Positions 9,530 through 19,609 of a stretch of 64,000 nucleotides of DNA are shown here, in pieces (the first letter of the stretch is position 1; each line of letters begins with the position of its first letter). Below the pieces are notes generated by a model, which saw only the letters and a list, made by a program, of their open reading frames with translations, ran no database searches and was not told the DNA's origin. The DNA comes from Psychrobacter sp. JB385. Its GTDB lineage: Bacteria > Pseudomonadota > Gammaproteobacteria > Pseudomonadales > Moraxellaceae. Position numbers and translations under genes: made by a program. Location: NCBI RefSeq assembly GCF_900163785.1, contig NZ_FUKN01000005.1, forward strand, positions 62,001-126,000. The letters are read 5' to 3'.

Positions 9530-12127
9530 TTAGCTCATTCTCAGTTTATCAAAAACCAGCTTATCATCGGCGCCGACATCGACTTTGATAATATCACCAG
9601 CGACAAAATCACCTGCCAGCAGCTTCAATGACAATGGGTTTTCAATCTCTTGCTGAATCGCACGTTTTAGTGGACGCGCGCCGTAAACAGGATCATAACC
9701 CACAGCAACCAGCTTATTCATCGCATCTGCTGAGAGTTCAATATCCATTTCACGCTCATACAAACGCTTGCGCAATCGATCTAACTGGATATCAGCGATA
9801 CCTGCCATTTGTGACATACCAAGTGGATGAAAGACCACAATCTCATCAATGCGGTTGACAAATTCAGGACGGAAATGCTGTCCCACAGACTCCATCACTT
9901 CAGCTTTGATATCCTCATAGCTTTCGCCAACCATTTCTTGAATCTTATGCGACCCTAGATTACTGGTCATGATGATAACCGTATTTTTAAAGTCAACTAC
10001 TCGACCTTGAGAATCTGTCAAACGCCCATCATCCAAAACTTGTAGCAAGATATTGAACACATCAGGATGCGCTTTTTCAACTTCATCAAACAAGATGACG
10101 CTATAAGGCTTTCGGCGTACCGCTTCCGTTAATGCACCGCCCTCTTCGTAACCGACGTATCCTGGAGGTGCACCCACCAAACGACTGACACTATGCTTCT
10201 CCATATATTCGCTCATGTCGATACGGACAATTGCATCTTCACTATCGAACAAGAAGTTCGCAAGCGATTTGGTCAGCTCCGTCTTACCAACACCCGTTGG
10301 CCCTAAGAACAAGAAGGAACCTGACGGACGATTCGGGTCGGACAATCCTGCTCGACTACGACGTACAGCATTAGCGACTGCTTCGACCGCTTCATCTTGA
10401 CCGATCACACGCTCATGGAGTTTTTCTTCCATGGCGAGCATTTTGTCACGTTCGCCCTGCATCATTTTACTGACTGGGATACCAGTCGCTGCTGCAACCA
10501 CTTCCGCAATCTCATTGTCTGTGACTTTATTGCGCAGCAGTTTTACCCCATTGCCTTCACCAGTCTGCTCTTTTTGCTCAGCTAAATCAGACTCATGGAT
10601 ACGTCGCTCTAGCTGCGGAATGGTCTCGTATTGCAGCTTGCTCATGGTTTCATAGTCACTTTCGCGACTGGCTTTGTCATAAGCAATACGTGCTTTATCC
10701 AGCTCATCTTTTAACTGCTGGCTGCCTTTGACTAATGCCTTTTCTGCTTGCCAAATCTCGTTGAGGTCAGCGTATTCTTTTTCAAGCTCATCAATTTGTA
10801 CATCCAGTACTTTGCGCTCGGCTTGCGCGCCCGCGTCTTCTTCGTTTTTCAATACTTCACGTTGCATTTTTAGCTGAATCAGGCGACTATCAAGCTTGCC
10901 TAATGACTCAGGTTTGCTATCCATCTCCATACGCAAGCGACTGGCAGCTTCGTCAATCAAGTCAATCGCTTTATCAGGCAATTTGCGATCAGTGATGTAA
11001 CGATGACTCATACGAGCGGCAGCAATGATTGCGCTGTCTTGAATATCGACGCCATGATGCAGCTCATAACGCTCTTTTAGGCCACGCAATATGGCAATGG
11101 TATCCTCAACCGTTGGCTCATCGACCAGCACTTTTTGGAAACGACGTTCAAGCGCGGCATCTTTTTCAATAAATTGGCGATACTCATCAAGCGTTGTCGC
11201 GCCAACACAGTGTAGCTCACCACGCGCTAATGCTGGTTTGAGCATGTTACCTGCATCCATTGCGCCTTCTGATTTACCAGCGCCGACCATGGTATGCAGC
11301 TCATCGATAAACAAGATAACGTTGCCCTCTTGCTTAGCCAAGTCGCTCAATACGCTTTTGAGACGCTCTTCAAACTCACCGCGGAATTTTGCCCCTGCAA
11401 TGAGTGCACCTAAGTCTAGCGATAGTACTTCTTTACGACGTAATCCCTCAGGCACGTCACCATTGATAATTTTTTGTGCTAAGCCCTCGACGATTGCCGT
11501 TTTACCAACACCTGGCTCCCCGATCAGTACAGGATTGTTTTTGGTACGACGTGAAAGCACTTGAATGGTGCGGCGAATCTCTTCATCACGGCCAATCACT
11601 GGATCAAGCTTACCAAGCTCCGCCTGTTCAGTTAGGTTGATCGTATATTTATTGAGTGCATCACGCTGATCTTCGGCATTTTGATTGTTCACCGTGTCAT
11701 CACCGCGCAATTGCTCAATGACTACCTTTAACTTGCTTGCCGTCACGCCAGCACTTTCAAATATCTTCTTGGTTTCGCCTTGTTCGGCAAGCGCCAACAT
11801 GACCCATTCTGTCGCAATAAAATCGTCGCCTTCTTTTTGTGCTTGGCGATCGGCTAAATTTAGAATTTTGACGGAATTTGGGTTTAAATTGACATCACCG
11901 GTCGGCTCTGAAATCGTTGCTTGCTTATCCAATGCCTTTGCCACACCATTTTTTAACGCAGGAATAGAAGCGCCTGCTTGTTGGCAAATCGACAGATTAG
12001 ATTCATCTTGCAGCAATACTGCCAACAAATGGACGGGATCAATGCCTGTATGATCGCGTCCTAACGCTAGACTTTGGGCTTCTTGAATTGCCGATTGCAG
12101 TTTTTGGGTAAATTTTTCGAACCTCAT
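9530..12127 (-). CDS. clpB: ATP-dependent disaggregase ClpB
   Basis: 865 aa, full length for ClpB. Domains in order: an N-terminal Clp repeat domain (~1-145), AAA-1 with Walker [10 protein letters not shown] near residue 205, a long coiled-coil middle domain (~400-525, rich in Glu/Lys/Gln) that distinguishes ClpB from ClpA/C, AAA-2 with GPTGVGKTE near 605, and a C-terminal D2-small domain. It resolubilises aggregated proteins together with DnaK. A good AAAGGA ribosome site precedes the ATG. A sigma32-like promoter with an overlapping palindrome lies ~115 bp upstream, consistent with heat-shock control. Confidence 0.97.
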   Translation of the reverse strand: MRFEKFTQKLQSAIQEAQSLALGRDHTGIDPVHLLAVLLQDESNLSICQQAGASIPALKNGVAKALDKQATISEPTGDVNLNPNSVKILNLADRQAQKEGDDFIATEWVMLALAEQGETKKIFESAGVTASKLKVVIEQLRGDDTVNNQNAEDQRDALNKYTINLTEQAELGKLDPVIGRDEEIRRTIQVLSRRTKNNPVLIGEPGVGKTAIVEGLAQKIINGDVPEGLRRKEVLSLDLGALIAGAKFRGEFEERLKSVLSDLAKQEGNVILFIDELHTMVGAGKSEGAMDAGNMLKPALARGELHCVGATTLDEYRQFIEKDAALERRFQKVLVDEPTVEDTIAILRGLKERYELHHGVDIQDSAIIAAARMSHRYITDRKLPDKAIDLIDEAASRLRMEMDSKPESLGKLDSRLIQLKMQREVLKNEEDAGAQAERKVLDVQIDELEKEYADLNEIWQAEKALVKGSQQLKDELDKARIAYDKASRESDYETMSKLQYETIPQLERRIHESDLAEQKEQTGEGNGVKLLRNKVTDNEIAEVVAAATGIPVSKMMQGERDKMLAMEEKLHERVIGQDEAVEAVANAVRRSRAGLSDPNRPSGSFLFLGPTGVGKTELTKSLANFLFDSEDAIVRIDMSEYMEKHSVSRLVGAPPGYVGYEEGGALTEAVRRKPYSVILFDEVEKAHPDVFNILLQVLDDGRLTDSQGRVVDFKNTVIIMTSNLGSHKIQEMVGESYEDIKAEVMESVGQHFRPEFVNRIDEIVVFHPLGMSQMAGIADIQLDRLRKRLYEREMDIELSADAMNKLVAVGYDPVYGARPLKRAIQQEIENPLSLKLLAGDFVAGDIIKVDVGADDKLVFDKLRMS

Positions 12128-12176
12128 GTTTGTGTCCTTTTATAATTAGTATTTTTCATTGATTGACAAAAAATAA

Positions 12177-12219
12177 GATACCGAAACTGTGGTGGTAACC
12201 ACCAATTTTATCAGGTATC
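12177..12219 (-). promoter_or_regulatory. Hairpin in the clpB 5' leader
   Basis: An outer helix GATACC / GGTATC encloses an inner TGGTGG-TAA-CCACCA helix. It sits between the likely clpB start site and the start codon. It is a candidate regulatory hairpin only; it does not cover the ribosome site directly. Confidence 0.35.
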
Positions 12220-12240
12220 AATTATTGTCAGTTATCATCT

Positions 12241-12269
12241 ATATAGGGTATATCATGCCAGATTTCAAC
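12241..12269 (-). promoter_or_regulatory. Sigma32-like heat-shock promoter of clpB
   Basis: On the minus strand GTTGAAA, 13 bp, then ACCCTATAT. This is close to the heat-shock consensus CTTGAA-N13-CCCCATNT. It lies about 115 bp upstream of the clpB ATG. Confidence 0.6.
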
Positions 12270-12285
12270 TCATATATATGAGTTG
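12266..12285. promoter_or_regulatory. 20-bp perfect palindrome overlapping the clpB -35 box
   Basis: CAACTCATATATATGAGTTG is a perfect inverted repeat whose clpB-proximal arm overlaps the TTGAA of the heat-shock-like promoter. It resembles an operator for a dimeric regulator; it does not match CIRCE or HspR sites. Confidence 0.5.
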
Positions 12286-12499
12286 TCAACCATAAATAAT
12301 GACTTATTGGTAACATCAAAATTTTGATTTTGATAAAAAACCTTACTAATTGTGATGATATCATCATAAAGACTTAATAGGCACATAAAGCCAATATTTC
12401 AAGAGAGCAGACAAAGAATAATAAAAAGCGTCGTTCAACTGATATCGTAAGTACCAGTAAGAGAAGGGTTTGGTGGTTTGTTTTAAAACCAAGAGGTCA

Positions 12500-13069
12500 T
12501 TATTCAACAATTTCGATAGGTGTTCCGACATTTACCGCCGCCATAATCTCATCCATCTCTTCATTCGTCACTGCAATACACCCTTCGGTCCAGTCGCGTT
12601 TTTGATTCAGCCAAGCCAGATGACCAAAGCCATTCATCTGTCCATGAATCATAATATCGCCGCCCGCATCAACACCCAATGACTGCGCACGTGCCTTATC
12701 AGCAGCGTTAGGATAGCTGACATGAATAGAGCGATGGGCAATAGAATTTTCGTTTTTATAGTCCAATGTGTAGCTACCAACAGGGGTGCGATTGTCCCCT
12801 TCTTGCTGCTTGTGACCAATAGGATTACCACCAAGCGCAATGTGATAAGACTTAATCACTGTATCGCCACTCAGTAACTGTAAACGACGCTCTGATTTGT
12901 CAACAAAGACTTTATCGATGATAGTCGTATTAGGAATGGAGGATTGTTGTGTTGAGTAACTCTTGATATAAATGACAGCACTGGCGCTCACAACTGTAGC
13001 AAGGCCAAGTCCTATCGCGACAAACAACCAGTTTGAATATTTACCAGCAGGTGTGTGAAAAAATGACAT
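12500..13069 (-). CDS. L,D-transpeptidase (YkuD) family protein
   Basis: 189 aa with an N-terminal membrane anchor (about residues 13-33) and a periplasmic YkuD domain. Conserved features are GGNPIGHKQQEGDNRTPVG, the HGQMNG histidine motif and TEGCIAVTNEEMDE with the catalytic cysteine (the usual SxGCIR is here TEGCIA, like YafK-type enzymes). Members cross-link peptidoglycan through 3-3 bonds, attach lipoproteins, or cleave such links. The exact activity cannot be told from sequence. It stands alone between clpB and the SDR gene. Confidence 0.85.
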   Translation of the reverse strand: MSFFHTPAGKYSNWLFVAIGLGLATVVSASAVIYIKSYSTQQSSIPNTTIIDKVFVDKSERRLQLLSGDTVIKSYHIALGGNPIGHKQQEGDNRTPVGSYTLDYKNENSIAHRSIHVSYPNAADKARAQSLGVDAGGDIMIHGQMNGFGHLAWLNQKRDWTEGCIAVTNEEMDEIMAAVNVGTPIEIVE

Positions 13070-13203
13070 AGACTTTGACCCTTATAACCAATACTAGATA
13101 GCAATGAATCATAATATATCAAAGCACTATGCCAAGTTTTATGCAAAAGTGATGAATCAGATAGCTAGAGCTACTGCTTTCTGTTTAAAGACGTGATGTA
13201 GCA

Positions 13204-14004
13204 TCACACCATGCGAATCGCGCCGTCTAAACGAATGACCTCGCCATTTAGATACGCATTATCGATGATGTGGGTGACCAGTTTGGCAAATTCCGTTGGA
13301 TTGCCCAAACGTTTTGGATAAGGCACGCCTGCCTCCAACTGTTCACGCGCTTTTTCAGGAATGCTCTGCATCATTGGCGTGGCAAAAACGCCAGGGGCAA
13401 TGGTCATCACACGAATGCCATGACGCGCAAGCTCACGCGCGAGCGGTAGAGTCAAACCCACTACGCCTGCTTTTGATGATGAGTAACTGGCTTGTCCTAC
13501 TTGACCATCAAAGGCTGCGATAGATGCCGTATTGATAATAATACCTTGATCCGCATTGTTTTTTTCAGTATTGCCTTCTGCCGTCATTGTCGCCTCACTG
13601 GCGACGCGCTTGGCAATACTGGCAGCAACCAGACGCGCCACATTGAATGAACCCACAAGATTAATATTGACCCCGCGACTAAAGGACTCAAGATCGGCTG
13701 GATTATTATCACGATCCAGCAATTTTTGTACAACAGCGATGCCAGCGCAGTTAACGGAGCCTTGTAAACCGCCAAACGCTTTTTCAGCCATATCGACAGC
13801 CGCTTGCACATCATCGCCACTGGTTATGTCGCACGGTACAAACCGTGCTTGATCACCTAGCTCATTGATTAAAGCATGTCCTGCCGATTCGTTGAGATCG
13901 GCAATCACGACATTACCGCCTTGAGCGATAATAGCGCGAACCACTGCTTCGCCCAAACCTGATGCCCCGCCCGTCACCAAAAAGCTGTTTTTTTCAATGT
14001 GCAT
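13204..14004 (-). CDS. Short-chain dehydrogenase, 3-hydroxyacyl-CoA dehydrogenase type
   Basis: 266 aa. Rossmann motif TGGASGLGEA near the N-terminus, NCAG, the active-site serine in NTAS and YSSSKAG with the catalytic Tyr and Lys; the PGVFATPM loop follows. The overall pattern is that of 3-hydroxyacyl-CoA dehydrogenase type II (HSD17B10-like), NAD-dependent, oxidising (S)-3-hydroxyacyl-CoA or 2-methyl-3-hydroxybutyryl-CoA. An AAGGAG ribosome site precedes it, and the acyl-CoA ligase gene ends only 37 bp upstream, so the two form an operon for acid activation and beta-oxidation. Confidence 0.88.
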   Translation of the reverse strand: MHIEKNSFLVTGGASGLGEAVVRAIIAQGGNVVIADLNESAGHALINELGDQARFVPCDITSGDDVQAAVDMAEKAFGGLQGSVNCAGIAVVQKLLDRDNNPADLESFSRGVNINLVGSFNVARLVAASIAKRVASEATMTAEGNTEKNNADQGIIINTASIAAFDGQVGQASYSSSKAGVVGLTLPLARELARHGIRVMTIAPGVFATPMMQSIPEKAREQLEAGVPYPKRLGNPTEFAKLVTHIIDNAYLNGEVIRLDGAIRMV

Positions 14005-14041
14005 GACTACTCCTTCTTATAATCATTTTTAATGTATTTTC

Positions 14042-15835
14042 TTAAATAGGCTTTTGAGCCGCGGATAAACTACGTAGCAAGAACCGCTGAATTTTGCCAC
14101 TTGGTGTCTTCGGTAAAGATGACACAAATTCCACTTCGCGTGGATAGGCATGAGTTGATAAGCGCTTACGTACCAAGTTTTGAATCTCCTTGGCAATCTC
14201 ATCCCTTCCTTCAATACCGTCTTTTAATACCACATAAGATTTGATGGTATGACCGCGCACCTCATCGGGTATACCAACAGCTGCTGATTCGGCAACGGCT
14301 TCATGCTCTAAGACTGTGTTTTCAACATCCGTTGGCCCTACGCGATACCCTGCGGTGATAATGATGTCATCATCACGCCCTGAAAACCAATAACTGCCAT
14401 CGCTATGACGCTCAACCACATCGCCCGTCAAATAGTAATCATCAGCGAACGCTTGTTTTTCATTCCAGCTATAACCATGGAAATAAAACGCGGGTGATTG
14501 GCTCACCACGACGGCTAACTGCCCTTGCTCGCCATCAGGCAATACGTTCATATCGTCATCTAATACAACGAGCGTATGCCCTGGCAGTGCCATTCCCATT
14601 GAGCCAACTGGAGACTCATGTTCCAATGCATGATGCGCACAGCACGTCATTCCCGTCTCTGTTTGACCATACTGATCACAAACCTTACAGTTCAAATAAG
14701 TCTCAACCCAATTAACCACTTCCGTATTGAGGGTCTCGCCTGCCGAGTTGGCACAGCGCAGTGATAATTTAGCTTTAGTATTGTTACGAGCGTCTTCATT
14801 AACATTATCAAACACACCACTCGACTTCATCATGCGAAATGCCGTTGGTGAAGAGGCCAGATTGGTGATCTTATGACGCATCATAAAGTCACGAGTATTG
14901 GTAGCATCAAAGCCAGCTTCATTAAAGTGAGTAGTCACACCCAGCAACAAAGGCCCCGTAATGGCATAGTACAAGCCATAAGCCCAGCCTGGATCTGCCA
15001 TATTCCAATAATTATCATCGTCACGTAAGTCGATGGCATAGCGCATGTACAAATAAAAAGCAGGAAGCGCAGTCAATGAGACGCTGACACCTTTGGACTT
15101 GCCGACTGTGCCTGAGGTAAACATCTGTAAAAATGGCGCATTAATATCCAATAATACAGGTTCTAACGTTTCTGGTTGTATCGCCATCATTTTGGCATAG
15201 CGATCATCATCCCATTGCTGATCATCGGCTTGTATATCACTTTCGCTACCGACCAATACCATTTTGGTTTGGTCAGCCAAGTCTTCAAATTTGCTGCGGT
15301 TATCGATATTGGTAAAGACAACTTTGGTGCCTGCTTTATCCATTCGATATTTGATTGAATCATAACCAAAAGCGGTAAATAGCGGCTGGTATACGGCGCC
15401 TATTCGCCATGTGGCTAACACAATAGTCAGTAGCTCAGGTGTGCGAGGCAACATGGTTGCGACTTGATCGCCTACCTTGACACCATAAGACTGCAATAGG
15501 TTGGCAACTTGTGCGCTTGCTTTATCAAGCTCAGCAAACGTCATTTTGGTCACTTTGCCTGCGGTATCTTCATGCACCAGTGCGGTCATATCACCACGAC
15601 CATCGCGCACGTGACGACCACAGCATGCCATATAGGCGTTTAAACGATCGTCTAAATGCTCACCAAAAATCTCTGTCAGCAACGCGTCCATGCTAAAGTT
15701 ATGATAATAATCATTGTAGTTTTTAGTATTTGTATCAGTGTTCGAAGACTCGGTTTTTGAAGACTCGGCGTTTACAGACAATGCGTCTGAAAGTGGGTGA
15801 CTGACAGACGACGTATTTGAGGAAAGGGTATTCAT
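14042..15835 (-). CDS. AMP-forming acyl-CoA synthetase
   Basis: 597 aa of the ANL superfamily. A Ser/Thr/Asn-rich N-terminal extension of ~45 residues precedes the enzyme core. Visible motifs: phosphate-binding TSGTVGKSKGV, DQYGQTETG, GRDDDIIITAGYRVGPTDVE (hinge) and the acceptor lysine motif PKTPSGKIQR near the C-terminus. It activates a carboxylic acid to its CoA thioester through an acyl-AMP intermediate. The sequence resembles medium-chain or acetoacetyl/acetyl-CoA synthetase-like enzymes, so chain length is uncertain. It is first gene of an operon with the SDR gene. Confidence 0.88.
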   Translation of the reverse strand: MNTLSSNTSSVSHPLSDALSVNAESSKTESSNTDTNTKNYNDYYHNFSMDALLTEIFGEHLDDRLNAYMACCGRHVRDGRGDMTALVHEDTAGKVTKMTFAELDKASAQVANLLQSYGVKVGDQVATMLPRTPELLTIVLATWRIGAVYQPLFTAFGYDSIKYRMDKAGTKVVFTNIDNRSKFEDLADQTKMVLVGSESDIQADDQQWDDDRYAKMMAIQPETLEPVLLDINAPFLQMFTSGTVGKSKGVSVSLTALPAFYLYMRYAIDLRDDDNYWNMADPGWAYGLYYAITGPLLLGVTTHFNEAGFDATNTRDFMMRHKITNLASSPTAFRMMKSSGVFDNVNEDARNNTKAKLSLRCANSAGETLNTEVVNWVETYLNCKVCDQYGQTETGMTCCAHHALEHESPVGSMGMALPGHTLVVLDDDMNVLPDGEQGQLAVVVSQSPAFYFHGYSWNEKQAFADDYYLTGDVVERHSDGSYWFSGRDDDIIITAGYRVGPTDVENTVLEHEAVAESAAVGIPDEVRGHTIKSYVVLKDGIEGRDEIAKEIQNLVRKRLSTHAYPREVEFVSSLPKTPSGKIQRFLLRSLSAAQKPI

Positions 15836-16086
15836 AAGCTAATCCTTTAGCAATAATAAGTAACGGGTAAAACAATAGAGGCTATGGTTGAAACGGTTAT
15901 ATCCTATGACCGTTTCAAACCTTGTTGTTTCATATACTCTATTATTAACGCATTTTTATACTTATTTCAATACATACCGTATCATTTTTATTTCATAGTT
16001 TTCCTATAAACCGATAAAGCTTTTGTACGCCAAGCAGGCGTCATTAGAGTACAGATATCAGCGACCTTTCTTTTTTCAATTATTCA

Positions 16087-17241
16087 TTAAATATCATTAC
16101 TCAAAAACCCCAATAACGCCTTTTCTTCACAGCTTTGATGCTTTTTGGTATGTCCACAGCGTGCTTGCTTATAGGACTCAAAAAATTGCCCCGCTAAAAA
16201 CCGCTGGATAATAATAGGATTGATATAAGAAGATCGGCAAACCGCAGGCGTATTACCCAGCTCTTCTGCGACCATTTTCACCATATCAGTGACTAGCTTT
16301 TGGCGCTCGGCACTGTCAGGTGCGCTGGCTAATATGGCTTTGCCGTCAGAGGTTTGTAACTCGTCATATAAATGACTGGCTGCAAGGACACTTGCCATCC
16401 ATGTGCGGAAGTCTTTTGCGCTATACATATTGCCACTCTTACCATCGGTGCAAGTATGTGTTCGCAGATACTCATTGATATCACTACTGTCAACAACTTG
16501 CTTGTCGCCATTTTCATCCAGATACTTAAAAATCTGATAACCCGGTAGCTCAGAGCACGCTTGTACAATCTCAATCAAACGCTCATCTTGTAGCTCAATA
16601 TGATGCTCCTTGGCACTTTTACCGACAAAATCAAATGCCAGACCTGTGTCAGTTTGACTGACGTGCTTGCTACGCAGTGTACTTAAACCATAGCTTTTAT
16701 TCAGCTTAGCATAGCGACTATTACCGATACGAATGAGCGTGGTTTCTAACAGCTTGACCACAGCTGCCAAGACATTGGCTCGTGACAATGGTGTGGCCTC
16801 CAAATCCTGTTCGACTTGGGCGCGCAGGTTTGGCAAGGCCTGTGCAAAACCAATCATGGCATCAAACTTTGCTTGGTCGCGCACGCGATCCCACTCAGGG
16901 TGATACAGATATTGTTTGCGTGCTTTTTCGTCGCGGCCTGTCGATTGTAGATGGCCTTTTTCATCTTGGCATATCCACACCTCCGACCACATAGGCGGAA
17001 TCACCAACGCATCAAAGCGTTTACGTAGTGCTTTGTCTTTGACTGTTTTTCCAGTTGCGTCGCGATAGGTAAAGCCGCGTCCCCATCGTCTGCGCCCATA
17101 ACCAGGCTCATTGTCACTGACATAGCGTAAGTTTGCCAACTGAGCCAAATGCTCATAGTCATGGCGCACATCTTGTGTGGGGTTTTGCTGATTTTCTTTG
17201 TCCATGAGAAGACTCGTCTGATAAATGAATCGTTTTAGCAT
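16087..17241 (-). CDS. DNA topoisomerase IB, poxvirus-type
   Basis: Up to 384 aa; ATG 17205 (residue 13) is an equally good start because neither has a strong ribosome site. The N-terminal domain shows LRKRFDALVIPPMWSEVWIC and GRDEKARKQYLYHPEW; the catalytic domain shows RIGNSRYAKLNKSYGLSTL, SAKDFRTW and the active-site tyrosine in CRSSYINP. It relaxes supercoils by a 3'-phosphotyrosyl intermediate without ATP. Type IB enzymes are a patchily distributed accessory topoisomerase in bacteria. The C-terminal ~40 residues are basic and specific to this protein. Confidence 0.9.
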   Translation of the reverse strand: MLKRFIYQTSLLMDKENQQNPTQDVRHDYEHLAQLANLRYVSDNEPGYGRRRWGRGFTYRDATGKTVKDKALRKRFDALVIPPMWSEVWICQDEKGHLQSTGRDEKARKQYLYHPEWDRVRDQAKFDAMIGFAQALPNLRAQVEQDLEATPLSRANVLAAVVKLLETTLIRIGNSRYAKLNKSYGLSTLRSKHVSQTDTGLAFDFVGKSAKEHHIELQDERLIEIVQACSELPGYQIFKYLDENGDKQVVDSSDINEYLRTHTCTDGKSGNMYSAKDFRTWMASVLAASHLYDELQTSDGKAILASAPDSAERQKLVTDMVKMVAEELGNTPAVCRSSYINPIIIQRFLAGQFFESYKQARCGHTKKHQSCEEKALLGFLSNDI

Positions 17242-17384
17242 AATGAACTATGATAATTTTTGCTGTTTATTTGCCAAGGACAAAGTGTAATCCTGTGTAA
17301 AACTAAATGGATACAAGGGTTCTATAAAATTGACTTTTAAGGCATAATCTAATGTAAATTAGAACTTAAGTTGAATAAAATACG

Positions 17385-17837
17385 ATGAAAAACACTTCTA
17401 TAAAAATAGCGCCCCTTTCTCAAACAGATTACAGCTTGTGGCTCGTGTTATGGCAACGCTATCTGAGCTTCTATAAAACGACATTGCCTATTCATACCAC
17501 AGAGGCGACATGGGACAACCTACTCAATCAAGACGTCGCTATTTATGGGTTTGGGGCATGGATAGACGACACCTTGGTTGGTATCACTCATGTCGTATTA
17601 CACCCCAATACATGGAATACTTCTGACTGTTGTTACTTAGAAGATTTATACGTGAGTGACAATGCGCGCGGACAAGGGGCTGGACGGGCTTTGATTGAGT
17701 ACGTCTATAACTTTGCGGCTCAAAAAAACTGCAATCGGGTCTACTGGACGACGCAAGAAAGCAACAGCGCGGCACGTAAGCTCTACGATGCCATCGCCAC
17801 TCAAACTGACATGGTGCAATACCGTAAAAATTTATGA
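17385..17837 (+). CDS. GNAT family N-acetyltransferase
   Basis: 150 aa. The acetyl-CoA binding motif A reads YVSDNARGQGAGRALIEYV, with the pyrophosphate loop RGQGAG, and motif B NRVYWTTQESNSAARKLYD follows. It should transfer an acetyl group from acetyl-CoA to a small molecule or amine, but the acceptor cannot be predicted. No strong ribosome site is seen. It is convergent with ppnP, sharing a terminator. Confidence 0.88.
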   Translation: MKNTSIKIAPLSQTDYSLWLVLWQRYLSFYKTTLPIHTTEATWDNLLNQDVAIYGFGAWIDDTLVGITHVVLHPNTWNTSDCCYLEDLYVSDNARGQGAGRALIEYVYNFAAQKNCNRVYWTTQESNSAARKLYDAIATQTDMVQYRKNL

Positions 17838-17870
17838 AAATTCTATTTTAAGACAATCATTAATACACAA

Positions 17871-17899
17871 AAAACGCCAAGCATGACACTTGGCGTTTT
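17871..17899. terminator. Bidirectional terminator between GNAT gene and ppnP
   Basis: Perfect 11-bp stem AAAACGCCAAG / CTTGGCGTTTT with a 7-nt loop, A-rich on one side and T-rich on the other. Confidence 0.9.
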
Positions 17900-17928
17900 C
17901 TATAAATATGCTTGTGATTTAAATAGCG

Positions 17929-18213
17929 TTATTTACCATAAACGCATAAATAAGCCGTTTCTACCTCAACTTTGACATTGAAGCTTTTGTTGGCTTCAAC
18001 CGTGAATTGCTCGCCAGCACTGAAGGTTTGCCATTCATCGCTCTCTGGTAACTTTACGGTCAATGCACCGCTCACCACACTCATGGTTTCAAACTCGCTG
18101 GTTCCAAACTCATACTCACCCACTTCCATCACACCAACGGTAGCAGGCTTGGTTGCTGTTTGAAAAGCAATGGATGTCACTTTGTCATCAAAATAATTAT
18201 TTACGCTTGGCAT
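17929..18213 (-). CDS. ppnP: Pyrimidine/purine nucleoside phosphorylase PpnP
   Basis: 94 aa from ATG 18213, chosen because AAGGAAG lies six bases upstream; the longer frame from 18231 runs through that ribosome site. It is a small cupin of the DUF1255/YaiE family: [33 protein letters not shown], and [11 protein letters not shown]. Characterised members phosphorolyse several purine and pyrimidine nucleosides. prfB ends 42 bp upstream. Confidence 0.93.
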   Translation of the reverse strand: MPSVNNYFDDKVTSIAFQTATKPATVGVMEVGEYEFGTSEFETMSVVSGALTVKLPESDEWQTFSAGEQFTVEANKSFNVKVEVETAYLCVYGK

Positions 18214-18255
18214 AATCTTCCTTAATTGCATGTTAGTTGATATTTGAATTGTATT

Positions 18256-19351
18256 TTACAGACCTGCTTTTAGACTGGCTTCAATAAATTGATCGAGATC
18301 ACCATCTAGTACCGCGCCCGTGTTGAAGGTTTCTACACCTGTACGCAAGTCTTTAATACGTGAGTCATCGAGTACATAAGAGCGGATTTGACTGCCCCAA
18401 CCAACGTCAGACTTGTTGTCTTCGACCGCTTGTTGTTTTTCCATACGCTTTTGCATTTCAAGCTCATAAAGCTTGGCGCGTAGCATTTTCATGGCAGTGG
18501 CTTTATTGCCGTGCTGACTACGCTCATTCTGACAGGTCACCACCACGCCGCTTGGCTCATGAGTGATACGTACGGCAGAATCAGTCGTGTTGACGTGCTG
18601 ACCACCCGCGCCAGATGAGCGATAGGTATCGATACGCAAGTCAGCAGGATTGATATCAATCTCGACATTGTCATCGATTTCGGGTGACACAAATACCGCG
18701 GCAAACGACGTATGACGACCATTGTTACTATCAAATGGTGACTTACGTACCAAACGATGGACGCCAATCTCAGTACGCAGCCAACCAAAGGCATAATCGC
18801 CTTTGATCTCGATCGTCGCTGATTTAATCCCAGCCACGCTGCCTGCCGAAACTTCGATCACATCAACCTTAAAGCCATGCGCTTCCGCCCAGCGCGTGTA
18901 CATACGCAGTAGCATTTCTGCCCAATCTTGTGCTTCTGTACCACCACTACCCGACTGGATATCTAAGTAGCAATTGTTTGGATCCATCTCGCCACTGAAC
19001 ATACGGCGAAACTCTAAGTCAGCCACGCGTGCTTCAGCACTATCCAGCTCGCTTTGCACATCGGCAAGCAGCGACTCATCTTCTGCTTCGACCGCCAACT
19101 CTAGCATGGCGGACGCATCCTCTAGCGTAGTTTCAAGTGAGACTACCACGTCGATGACGCCATCAAGATGACTTTTTTCTTTGTTAATCTTGGTCGCACG
19201 CTCTGGATCGTTCCAAAGTTCTGGATTTTCCAGCTCTAAATTGACTTCTTCTAAGCGTTCTTGCTTACCATCGAAGTCAAAGATACCTCCGCAAATCCTG
19301 TCCACGCTCGGATAAATCTTTGATTTGTTCTTGATACGGATTGATTTCCAT
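18256..19351 (-). CDS. prfB: Peptide chain release factor 2, with programmed +1 frameshift
   Basis: The true start is ATG 19351 ([13 protein letters not shown]), reading 24 codons to an in-frame TGA at 19279-19277. A +1 shift at CTT-TGA-C then joins the main frame, giving about 364 aa, the normal RF2 length. Domain landmarks are the SPF codon-recognition tripeptide (RKSPFDSNN) and the GGQ motif ([10 protein letters not shown]) that enters the peptidyl-transferase centre. RF2 reads UGA and UAA stop codons. A gene call that begins at 19305 misses the first exon-like segment. ppnP follows on the same strand. Confidence 0.96.
19276..19290 (-). promoter_or_regulatory. prfB autoregulatory frameshift site
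   Basis: On the minus strand GGAGG-TAT-CTT-TGA-C: an internal Shine-Dalgarno-like sequence three bases before the slippery CTT, followed by the UGA stop and C. This is the standard RF2 autoregulation signal, where scarce RF2 allows the shift past UGA. Confidence 0.95.
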
Positions 19352-19440
19352 AAAGGTTCCTGTCTTTATAATAGTAGTGAATAAATATCTGACCAGTAGA
19401 ATACCAGTCTAATCAATTCAACTTAGAAAGAATATAGGGT

Positions 19441-19508
19441 TGCTGGGAGGAATTTTTCGAAGCCTCTGTTGGCAACGCCACAGCCAGCGAGAAAAATTTA
19501 TACCAGCA
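19441..19508. repeat. Dispersed hairpin repeat, copy B
   Basis: 68 bp between the HAD gene and prfB. Outer arms TGCTGG / CCAGCA, then AATTTTTC / GAGAAAAATT; the core has AGCCTCTGT and CACAGCCAGC. The core matches copies A, C and D, while the outer arms are unrelated to them. Confidence 0.78.
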
Positions 19509-19609
19509 TAATACTTTTTCTGTGTCACACTTTTATTTTGAATCGATTGTATTTTAAAGCAGATTAAGGCCAAATGTGTGGCTAATTATTTATCACTTAT
19601 CCCAAAAAG

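Noticed and set aside
11091..11564. 157-codon frame on the plus strand
   Set aside because: Antisense shadow of clpB with Ser/Pro-rich composition and no ribosome site.
18256..19305. prfB taken as a gene starting at 19305
   Set aside because: The frame is only the second part; the ATG at 19351 and the CTT-TGA-C frameshift site give the full RF2.
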